Shown here in pieces: positions 8,931 to 16,557 of a stretch of DNA of 49,290 nucleotides (the first letter of the stretch is position 1; every line of letters begins with the position of its first letter). The notes under the pieces were generated by a model. It saw only the letters and a list, made by a program, of their open reading frames with translations, was not told the DNA's origin and ran no database searches. This DNA comes from Erythrobacter sp. Lineage in GTDB: Bacteria; Pseudomonadota; Alphaproteobacteria; Sphingomonadales; Sphingomonadaceae. The stretch is from positions 1 to 49,290 of the forward strand of contig PNKW01000015.1 in the NCBI GenBank assembly GCA_013822695.1, read 5' to 3'. The position numbers and the translations under genes are program-made.

Positions 8931-9364
8931 TCCGCCGCCTCCTCATCCTCGGCACAGTCGCGGCGCATGGCGAGCCCGTTCACCATGCCGCCGATGCCGA
9001 GGCCGATGAACCAGAAAAACGCCGCCCCGAACCCGCCATTGCCGGGAGGCAGCACCTCGTAATTCTGGAGGAACTCCCACACCGTCATGATGCTGAGGCA
9101 AAATGCGGTGGCGACCAGCGACTGACGCACCAGCATGTGGCGGATGTATTCGTCGGTCTCCTCCTCGAGCAGCCGGAAGATCGTCCAGAAGGTGCCAAGG
9201 ATCGGCAGCGCGGGCAGTACCGCCGCGCCCCATGCCAGCGCGCCGGTGGGTGGGGCATGGCGGAACAGGTAGCCGACCGAGAAGATCAGCACGACATAGA
9301 TCGTCATGCAGATGGTGAGGCGCTTGAGATAACGCCGCATCGCCGGGGACGGTCTGGTCGCCAT
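8927..9364 (-). CDS. Hypothetical membrane protein, 145 aa
   Basis: Four hydrophobic segments are visible (about residues 18-35, 41-60, 84-102 and 113-130) with a charged loop EEETDEYIRH between the second and third, and an acidic C-terminus. This topology is common in small membrane proteins encoded just upstream of one-domain XRE regulators. The gene is coupled to that regulator by a 4-nt overlap. It may sense an envelope signal for the regulator, which is inference. No enzymatic motif is visible. Confidence 0.8.
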   Translation of the reverse strand: MATRPSPAMRRYLKRLTICMTIYVVLIFSVGYLFRHAPPTGALAWGAAVLPALPILGTFWTIFRLLEEETDEYIRHMLVRQSLVATAFCLSIMTVWEFLQNYEVLPPGNGGFGAAFFWFIGLGIGGMVNGLAMRRDCAEDEEAAE

Positions 9365-9367
9365 GGC

Positions 9368-9532
9368 TCAGGCCTTGCGCGGCACGCAGGCGCGGTCGCG
9401 GCGGATGATCCACGGCAGCATCACCAGCGGCGCGAACTGGGAGACCGCTTCGGGGATGATGTCGAACACCGCGAGCACGGCGATAGCGATCAGCACGGCC
9501 GCGAGCAGCAGTGCTTCGTGAATGCGGGTCAT
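9368..9532 (-). CDS. Small membrane protein, 54 aa
   Basis: It starts at ATG 9532, chosen because AAGGAG lies 6 nt upstream. An upstream in-frame GTG at 9550 would put that RBS inside the gene. The product has one or two hydrophobic segments (ALLLAAVLIAIAVLAVF; FAPLVMLPWII) and a basic end. First gene of the minus operon with the 145-aa membrane protein, XRE regulator and hydrolase; the next gene starts 3 nt after its stop. Function unknown. Confidence 0.65.
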   Translation of the reverse strand: MTRIHEALLLAAVLIAIAVLAVFDIIPEAVSQFAPLVMLPWIIRRDRACVPRKA

Positions 9533-9555
9533 GGAAAGCTCCTTTTGCACAATGG

Positions 9556-9601
9556 CAAGGTTGCTTTACATTCGGGTTGGGGCGCGTGTCAAGGTCGCTT
9601 T
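9556..9601 (-). promoter_or_regulatory. Pair of direct 12-bp repeats, candidate XRE operator
   Basis: AAAGCGACCTTG (minus strand, 9601-9590) and AAAGCAACCTTG (9567-9556) differ at one base and are 34 bp apart, close to three helical turns. One covers the -35 box and one the -10 box of the operon promoter. The placement suits autorepression by the XRE protein encoded in the operon. Confidence 0.45.
9565..9592 (-). promoter_or_regulatory. Candidate promoter of the XRE operon
   Basis: On the minus strand TTGACA (9592-9587) is followed after 16 bp by TGTAAA (9570-9565). The predicted transcript begins about 25 nt before ATG 9532. The -35 box is a perfect consensus. Confidence 0.5.
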
Positions 9602-9615
9602 CCATAAACCGGCAG

Positions 9616-9644
9616 GTGACTTTTAACCCCTGAGCGCCTATATC
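9616..9644 (+). promoter_or_regulatory. Candidate promoter for the thrS leader transcript
   Basis: GTGACT (9616-9621) is separated by 17 bp from TATATC (9639-9644). The expected start point, 7-8 nt further on, falls on or next to the A of the leader-peptide ATG at 9652, so the leader would be translated from a leaderless mRNA. The promoter is divergent from that of the XRE operon. Confidence 0.5.
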
Positions 9645-9651
9645 CTTCGCC

Positions 9652-9726
9652 ATGGCCCTGCTGCTGACCACCACCGCGACCACGACCACCCGGACTACCA
9701 TCCGGGGGCGGGGTGCTGCGGGCTAG
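9652..9726 (+). CDS. Threonine-rich leader peptide of thrS (24 aa), candidate attenuator peptide
   Basis: The ORF is ATG 9652 to TAG 9726. Nine of 24 residues are Thr, in the runs TTT, TTTT and TT, preceded by LLL and followed by I, ending RGRGAAG. The pattern, including the Gly/Ala end, resembles the E. coli ThrL leader. Thr codons are ACC, ACG and ACT, with ACC dominant. There is no Shine-Dalgarno sequence, but the promoter places the transcript start at the ATG. A 10-bp GC hairpin begins 9 nt after the stop. In established leader-peptide attenuation, stalling at Thr codons when charged tRNA-Thr is scarce would let transcription continue, here into the ThrRS gene. The role is inferred. Confidence 0.75.
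   Translation: MALLLTTTATTTTRTTIRGRGAAG
9689..9706 (+). promoter_or_regulatory. Hairpin within the leader ORF, candidate pause structure
   Basis: CCCGGA (9689-9694), loop CTACCA, TCCGGG (9701-9706): a perfect 6-bp stem around the last Thr codons. The downstream GGGCGG (about 9706-9711) could instead pair with CCGCCC (9740-9745) of the terminator stem, giving the alternative fold expected of an attenuator. Confidence 0.4.
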
Positions 9727-9735
9727 GTCCGAGCA

Positions 9736-9761
9736 CGCGCCGCCCGGTTCGGGGCGGCGCG
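9736..9761 (+). terminator. Attenuator-type terminator hairpin ahead of thrS
   Basis: CGCGCCGCCC (9736-9745), loop GGTTCG, GGGCGGCGCG (9752-9761): a perfect 10-bp GC stem. It is followed by GTGTTCTCC rather than a clean run of T, which weakens the case for an intrinsic terminator. It lies 9 nt after the leader peptide stop and 97 nt before the thrS start. Confidence 0.55.
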
Positions 9762-9791
9762 GTGTTCTCCCCGATCCGGTCACTCGCTCAA

Positions 9792-9832
9792 CACCGCTCT
9801 TCCGGTGCGCGCCTGCTTGTGGCAGGGCGCGC
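9792..9832 (+). promoter_or_regulatory. Two further hairpins in the thrS 5' leader
   Basis: CACCG (9792-9796), loop CTCTTC, CGGTG (9803-9807) is followed by GCGCGCCTGC (9807-9816) pairing with GCAGGGCGCGC (9822-9832) with one bulged G; the two stems share base 9807. The second loop can be drawn as seven bases CTTGTGG, which puts TGU in the place of a tRNA-Thr(UGU) anticodon. In E. coli, thrS mRNA carries an anticodon-arm mimic bound by ThrRS. Whether this one does so is unknown. Confidence 0.35.
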
Positions 9833-9858
9833 TGCAAACGAGACGGATTGCGACAACC

Positions 9859-11859
9859 ATGACCGAACTGCTCAAGATCAGCTTGCCCGATGGCTCGGTG
9901 CGCGAAGTGCCCGCGGGCTCGACCCCGGCGGATATTGCCGCGGCGATCGGCCCGGGGCTCGCCAAGGCGGCGCTCGCGGCGCGGGTGAACGGGGAACTGC
10001 GCGATCTGGCGCGGCCGTTCGAGGGCGATGCCGAGCTCGCGCTGGTGACCGCGCGCGACGAGGCCGATGCGCTCGAACTCGCGCGGCACGATTACGCCCA
10101 CGTGCTGGCCGAGGCGGTGCAGGCGCTTTACCCCGGCACCCAGATCACCTTCGGCCCGGCGACCGACGACGGCTTCTATTACGACGTCAAGGCACCCGAG
10201 AGCCGCGAGCCCTTCGGCATGGACGATCTCCCGGCAATCGAAGAGGAAATGCGCCGCATCATCCGCGCCGACAAGCCGCTGCGCCGCGAAGTGTGGAGCC
10301 GCGAGCAACTCATCGCCAAGTGGGCGGGAGAGGGCGAGACCTTCAAGGCCGAATGGGCCAGGGAACTGCCCGAAGGCGAGGAACTCACCGTCTATTGGAG
10401 CGGCAATGACTGGCTCGACATGTGCCGCGGCCCGCACCTGCCCTCCACCGGCAAGCTTGACCCGGAAGCCTTCAAGCTGATGCGCGTCGCGGGCGCTTAC
10501 TGGCGCGGTGACCAGAACAATGCGCAGCTGACGCGCATCTACGGCACCGGCTGGCTCAACAAGAAGCAGCTTCAGGCCCACCTCACCCGGCTCGATGAAG
10601 CCGCCAAGCGCGATCACCGCAAGCTGGGACGCGAGATGGACCTGTTCCACTTGCAGGAAGAGGCCCACGGGAGCGTCTTCTGGCACCCCAAGGGCTACCG
10701 CATCTGGCGCGAGCTGGAAGCCTATATGCGCCGCAAGATGGACGGCGCGGGCTACCGCGAGATCAAGACCCCGCAGCTGATGGACGTGCGCCAGTGGACG
10801 CAATCGGGCCATTGGGGGAAATATGCGCAGAACATGTTCGCTGTCCCCGACATCGTCCCCGATGTGGACGAGGAGAGCGGTGCGGCCTCGCCGAAAGTGG
10901 CTGATGACGCGGAATGGCTCGCGATCAAGCCGATGAACTGCCCGGCGCATGTGATGGTGTTCAAGCAGGGGATCACCTCCTACCGCGATCTGCCGATCCG
11001 TTTGGGCGAGATGGGCTGCTGCCACCGCAACGAACCCCACGGCGCGCTCCACGGGCTGATGCGCGTGCGCCAGTTCACGCAGGACGATGCGCATATCTTC
11101 TGCATGGAATCGCAGGTGGTGGCCGAAGTGCAGGCCTTCATCGCGCTCGCCGACTCTGTCTACCGCGATTTCGGCTTCACCTATGACATCAAGCTCGCCC
11201 TGCGCCCGGAAAAGCGCTTCGGGAGCGAGGCCGATTGGGACAAGGCCGAGCAGGAACTGCGCGATGCCCTCACCGCCAATGGCCTTGAATGGGAGGAACT
11301 CCCCGGTGAGGGCGCATTCTATGCCCCCAAGCTCGAATGGCACCTCACCGACGCGATCGGGCGCACCTGGCAGGTCGGCACGATCCAGTCCGACCGCGTG
11401 CTGCCCGAACGGCTTGATGCCAACTACATCGGCGAGGATGGCGAAAAGCACCGCCCGGTGATGCTCCACCGCGCGATCTTCGGGAGCTACGAACGCTTCA
11501 TCGGCATCCTGATCGAGCACTTCGCCGGCAAGCTCCCCGCGTGGCTCGCCCCGGTGCAGGCGGTGGTGGCGACCATCGTTTCGGACGCGGATGGCTATGC
11601 CGAAGACGTCGCGGCTCAGCTGCGCGCGGGTGGAATCCGGGTCGAAACCGACACCCGCAACGAGAAAATCAACTACAAGGTCCGCGAACACTCCCTCGCC
11701 AAGGTCCCGCACCTGCTGGTGGTCGGCAAGCGCGAGGCCGAGGAAGGCACCGTCGCGGTCCGCACGCTGGGCGCAGAGCACCAGAAGGTGATGCCCCTCG
11801 CCGAAGGGATCGCGATGCTGCGCGCCGAGGGCACGCCGCCGGATCTCGCGGCGCACTGA
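9859..11859 (+). CDS. thrS: Threonine--tRNA ligase
   Basis: This 666-residue class II aminoacyl-tRNA synthetase attaches Thr to tRNA-Thr in the cytoplasm. Domains in order: TGS (about 1-65, [24 protein letters not shown]), editing domain with HDYAH, catalytic core with [13 protein letters not shown] and [23 protein letters not shown], whose Cys and His belong to the zinc site, motif 3 [15 protein letters not shown], and the anticodon-binding domain from about 560 ([18 protein letters not shown]). Length is normal. ATG 9859 is the start that gives a normal TGS N-terminus; an in-frame upstream codon at 9805 lies in the structured leader. No clear RBS. Probably controlled by the Thr-rich leader upstream. 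Confidence 0.98.
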   Translation: MTELLKISLPDGSVREVPAGSTPADIAAAIGPGLAKAALAARVNGELRDLARPFEGDAELALVTARDEADALELARHDYAHVLAEAVQALYPGTQITFGPATDDGFYYDVKAPESREPFGMDDLPAIEEEMRRIIRADKPLRREVWSREQLIAKWAGEGETFKAEWARELPEGEELTVYWSGNDWLDMCRGPHLPSTGKLDPEAFKLMRVAGAYWRGDQNNAQLTRIYGTGWLNKKQLQAHLTRLDEAAKRDHRKLGREMDLFHLQEEAHGSVFWHPKGYRIWRELEAYMRRKMDGAGYREIKTPQLMDVRQWTQSGHWGKYAQNMFAVPDIVPDVDEESGAASPKVADDAEWLAIKPMNCPAHVMVFKQGITSYRDLPIRLGEMGCCHRNEPHGALHGLMRVRQFTQDDAHIFCMESQVVAEVQAFIALADSVYRDFGFTYDIKLALRPEKRFGSEADWDKAEQELRDALTANGLEWEELPGEGAFYAPKLEWHLTDAIGRTWQVGTIQSDRVLPERLDANYIGEDGEKHRPVMLHRAIFGSYERFIGILIEHFAGKLPAWLAPVQAVVATIVSDADGYAEDVAAQLRAGGIRVETDTRNEKINYKVREHSLAKVPHLLVVGKREAEEGTVAVRTLGAEHQKVMPLAEGIAMLRAEGTPPDLAAH

Positions 11860-11864
11860 TCGCG

Positions 11865-12608
11865 GTGGAGGTCTTCGGGGGCTTCACCGCGCTGCAACTC
11901 GGCGTCGCGCTGGCGGCGGCGCTCGGCTCCGCTTTCGTGCGCGGGCTGACGGGGTTCGGCATGGCGATCCTGCTGGTGCCGGTGCTGGCGCTGGCGCTCC
12001 CCCCGGTCGAGGCGGTGGTGCTGACCAATGCGCTCTCGCTGATGATCGGCGCGACCGAGATCCGCACCCTCGTGCGCGATGCCGAGCGGAGCGCCTGGGT
12101 GATCGGGGCGCTGGTGGTCGTGACGACGCCGATTGGCCTCTACGCCCTGTCGCTGACGGGCCGGGACGTGGCGCGCCTCGTCATCGCGCTGATTGCCTTG
12201 AGTGCCTTTGTCGCGATCCTGCTCCCCCGGCGCGGGGATGCGGTGCCGGGGCGCGGGGTCACAGGCGCGGTCGGCGTGCTGAGCGGGCTTATGACCGGCT
12301 ATGCGGGCATGCCCGGGCCGCCGGTGGTGCCTTTTTACGCCGGGCGCGATCTGCCGCGCAGCGTCGCCAAGGCCTCGATGCAGCTGATCTTCACCATCGC
12401 CGCGACCACGGGGCTGGTGACGGCAACATGGCTCGGCATCCTGCGGCTTGAACTGCTGCTGTTTGCGGCGCTGATCCTGCCGGTGATCATCCTCGGCAAC
12501 CGGCTGGGGGCGCGGGTGTCGGGGACGATCAGCGACCCGGTCTGGCGCGCGAGCGTCGGCCTCGTGCTGGGCGGGGCCGCGCTCGCTGCTTTCCTGCGTA
12601 TAGTGTGA
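11865..12608 (+). CDS. Sulfite exporter TauE/SafE family membrane protein
   Basis: This 247-residue protein has eight or so hydrophobic segments and the family pattern: GSAFVRGLTGFGMAILLVP near the N-terminus, and its internal repeat SGLMTGYAGMPGPPVVPFY in the second half. The family exports sulfite, sulfoacetate or other small organic anions, often as part of organosulfur metabolism; the substrate here is unknown. GTG 11865 lies 5 nt after the thrS stop, so I take it as the start with translational coupling. No RBS is visible and the open frame extends upstream through thrS. It converges with the DUF1223 gene across a hairpin repeat. Confidence 0.85.
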   Translation: MEVFGGFTALQLGVALAAALGSAFVRGLTGFGMAILLVPVLALALPPVEAVVLTNALSLMIGATEIRTLVRDAERSAWVIGALVVVTTPIGLYALSLTGRDVARLVIALIALSAFVAILLPRRGDAVPGRGVTGAVGVLSGLMTGYAGMPGPPVVPFYAGRDLPRSVAKASMQLIFTIAATTGLVTATWLGILRLELLLFAALILPVIILGNRLGARVSGTISDPVWRASVGLVLGGAALAAFLRIV

Positions 12609-12617
12609 ATACTGGTC

Positions 12618-12663
12618 GCATCGCTTCAGGCGAAAAACCGGTTCCCACTTTTTCGCGCGATGC
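12618..12663. repeat. Alphaproteobacterial intergenic hairpin repeat, possible bidirectional terminator
   Basis: GCATCGC (12618-12624) pairs with GCGATGC (12657-12663), and inside it GCGAAAAA (12630-12637) pairs with TTTTTCGC (12649-12656), with loop CCGGTTCCCAC and one 5-nt bulge. The core AACCGGTTCCCACTTTTTCG is familiar to me as a dispersed intergenic repeat in alphaproteobacterial genomes. It fills the 57 bp between two convergent genes and could end both transcripts. Confidence 0.65.
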
Positions 12664-12665
12664 TC

Positions 12666-13439
12666 CTAGGAAACCCAGCGCGCCGCCAGCACCTGGCCGC
12701 CGCCCGGCTTGCGCAGCACCAGTGCATAGCGGTCCGCGCCCGGCACCTTGAGCTGGCTTGCGGCAAGCGTCACGCTGGCATTGCCGCCGGCCCAGTCGCT
12801 GACCTTGCGCTCGGAGCGCAGGACGTTGGAATAGGTGACCTTGCGCCCGCCGTTCTCGCCGCTGCCGATCGCGACACTGACCTTGCGGGTGACGCCGACC
12901 AGCACCAGCTCCGACTTGCCCGCTCCGGCGCCCGACAGGCTTACCGCATAGCCGCCGCCCGAGGCCGGGGCGACGCGGATGGCGGCATCGCCCTTGCCAT
13001 ACTGCTTGACGCTCGGCGCGACTTCGGAGCCGTGCGAGCCGACGAAGCCATAGCTGCCGTTGACCACCAGCTGCGGGGTATAGACCCCGTTGCGGCCATC
13101 GAGGCCACGGCGCGCGTAGTTCTGCTGGAGGCTGGTGTTGCTCTCCTGCGCGAGCGTGTCCTTCCACCCGAGGCGATCCCAATAGGTCACGGGACGGGCG
13201 ATCACGACGAGATCGGGGTTGGTGGCGAGCTTCTCGGCCAGCGCATCGGCGGGCGGGCAGGAGGAGCAGCCCTGGCTGGTGAACAGCTCGAGCAGCACCG
13301 GCTCGCCCGATACGGCGACGGAGGGGGCGGGGCCGGACTTTGGCGCAGCCGAGGGCGCACCCTGCGACAGGCCGAAGCTGGCGGCACCGAGCACGGCGAC
13401 AACGCCGAACGAGAGGAGAAGCGGGCGGCTGATGGTCAT
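12666..13439 (-). CDS. DUF1223 domain protein, secreted thioredoxin-like
   Basis: This 257-residue protein starts at ATG 13439 (AGGA about 7-8 nt upstream; a TTG 18 nt further up is less likely). Residues 1-28 look like a signal peptide. The DUF1223 signature follows: LLELFTSQGCSSCPPADALA, with a CxxC pair at Cys58 and Cys61, then YWDRLGWKD and YTPQLVVNG, which resembles the cis-Pro part of a thioredoxin fold. Family members are periplasmic with unknown substrate; a thiol-disulfide role is inferred from the CxxC. The promoter upstream has an ECF sigma pattern, so envelope or oxidative stress control is plausible. Confidence 0.88.
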   Translation of the reverse strand: MTISRPLLLSFGVVAVLGAASFGLSQGAPSAAPKSGPAPSVAVSGEPVLLELFTSQGCSSCPPADALAEKLATNPDLVVIARPVTYWDRLGWKDTLAQESNTSLQQNYARRGLDGRNGVYTPQLVVNGSYGFVGSHGSEVAPSVKQYGKGDAAIRVAPASGGGYAVSLSGAGAGKSELVLVGVTRKVSVAIGSGENGGRKVTYSNVLRSERKVSDWAGGNASVTLAASQLKVPGADRYALVLRKPGGGQVLAARWVS

Positions 13440-13473
13440 GGGTTTATCCTCGCACAAAAGTGTCGGTGATGCT

Positions 13474-13499
13474 TTCGCATTCTGCTTGCGTCCGGTTAC
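13474..13499 (-). promoter_or_regulatory. ECF sigma-factor type promoter for the DUF1223 gene
   Basis: Reading the minus strand, GTAACC (13499-13494), 16 bp, CGAA (13477-13474). This matches the GTAACC-N16-CGAA pattern reported, as I recall, for the Caulobacter SigF (ECF) regulon. The predicted start is about 28 nt before the ATG. No ECF sigma gene lies in this window. Confidence 0.45.
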
Positions 13500-13523
13500 A
13501 CCAGTGCGATCAGAAAGCCCCAG

Positions 13524-13658
13524 TCAAAAGGGAAGCGCGCGCCCGGCAAGGATAAGCGAAAGCGCGCAGCCGAGCACGATCAGCTGGCGCGCGAACTCCA
13601 CGCCATCAAGGCGGGTCGCAGCGACGAGCGGCAGGGTGAGAGCACGGGCGCGGTTCAT
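13524..13658 (-). CDS. Possible small protein, 44 aa
   Basis: The ORF is ATG 13658 to TGA 13524. The product is basic at the N-terminus (NRARALTLPLVAATR) and hydrophobic near the end (LIVLGCALSLILAGRAL), so it could be a small membrane protein. GGAG lies only 2 nt before the ATG, closer than usual. It occupies an otherwise empty 260-bp gap between the DUF1223 and agmatine deiminase genes. No homology can be claimed. Confidence 0.35.
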   Translation of the reverse strand: MNRARALTLPLVAATRLDGVEFARQLIVLGCALSLILAGRALPF

Positions 13659-13699
13659 AGCTCCGCACTCTCGGCTAAAATCCCTAACGAAATGTTAAT

Positions 13700-14686
13700 T
13701 TAGGCGTCACAGGCCGGCATCTGCTGGCTCGCACAATGAAAGCCGCCGCCGCCCGCGAGCACCGCATCGCCCGGAAGTCCGATCGTGTCGCGGTCGGGGA
13801 ACAGCGCAGCGATGGCAGCGACGCCGTCTTCGTCGTGGCGGCTGCCAAAGGTCGGCACCACCACGAGATGCGAGGTGATCGCGAAATTGACGTAGCTTGC
13901 GGGTTCGACCCGCCCCTCCCGCTCGATCCGCCCGGGCGAGGGGATGAGCGTCACCTCGACACCAGCTGCCAAGGCCCGCGCCGCCGCATCGGCATAGATC
14001 GCGGCATTGGGATCGTCGGCGCCGGTCGGTTCGGGCACGACGAGGCGATTCGGGGCGACGAAGCGTGCGAGGTTATCGACGTGCCCGTCGGTGTGGTCGT
14101 TGATCAGCCCATCGCCCAGCCACAGCACGCGGGTGAAGCCGAGGCGGGCGGCAAGCTCAGCCTCGATTGCGCCGCGGCCCATCTGCGGGTTGCGGTTGGG
14201 GTTCAAAAGGCACTGCTCGGTGGTCGCGACCAGCCCGGTGCCGTCGCCATCGACCGCCCCGCCCTCGAGGATCATCGGCGAGGCAGTGATCGCCAGCCCG
14301 GCATCGCGCGCCAGCTCCGCGCCCACCTCCATGTCGCCCGGCATGAGATATTTGCCGCCCCAGCCGTTGAAGCCGAAGCGCCGCGCGGTGCGGGTGCCAT
14401 CGCCCTCGCGCACCACCAGCGGGCCGGTGTCGCGCAGCCAGACATCCCCGTAGACGCGGCGCTCGAGGGTCACCTTGCCGCTGACCAGCGACCGCGCCCG
14501 CGCCTCGTTGGCCTCGTCGCGCACAAGCAGGCGCACCGCTTGCCCGCTTTCCGCCACGGCAGAGGCAAAGTCCGCCATCTGCTCCTGCGCCGGTTCGAGC
14601 CAGCCGGGCCATTCCTCGGCCAAGTGCGGGAAGCCGATCCACAGCCAGTCCTGCGGGGCCCATTCGGGGGGCATGAGCGCGGTCAT
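13700..14686 (-). CDS. aguA: Agmatine deiminase
   Basis: This 328-residue enzyme of the porphyromonas-type peptidylarginine deiminase family hydrolyses agmatine to N-carbamoylputrescine and ammonia, the first step of agmatine-to-putrescine conversion. Motifs: MPPEWAPQDWLWIGFPH, VWLRDTGPL, FGFNGWGGKY, LEGGAVDGDG, INDHTDGHVDNLARF and the catalytic cysteine in GGGGFHCASQQ (Cys318). The start at 14686 is 5 nt after the stop of the M28 peptidase gene, so the two form an operon. The carbamoylputrescine amidase normally paired with it (aguB) is not in the window. Confidence 0.93.
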   Translation of the reverse strand: MTALMPPEWAPQDWLWIGFPHLAEEWPGWLEPAQEQMADFASAVAESGQAVRLLVRDEANEARARSLVSGKVTLERRVYGDVWLRDTGPLVVREGDGTRTARRFGFNGWGGKYLMPGDMEVGAELARDAGLAITASPMILEGGAVDGDGTGLVATTEQCLLNPNRNPQMGRGAIEAELAARLGFTRVLWLGDGLINDHTDGHVDNLARFVAPNRLVVPEPTGADDPNAAIYADAAARALAAGVEVTLIPSPGRIEREGRVEPASYVNFAITSHLVVVPTFGSRHDEDGVAAIAALFPDRDTIGLPGDAVLAGGGGFHCASQQMPACDA

Positions 14687-14691
14687 CGCGG

Positions 14692-16395
<1,704 letters not shown>

Positions 16396-16557
16396 GGCAA
16401 GCTCTCCCGTAAGACGCGCATCCCTTCGCACAGGCGGCGCGGTGGGTGCAAGCACACCGCCCTCAAGTAGCGGTTGCGAAGCACAGCCACAGGCTGAACC
16501 GGTAGGGCAACAAGGACTCCCTTGCGGGCCGGGCGCGGCAGGGCCAAGGAAGCGCCT

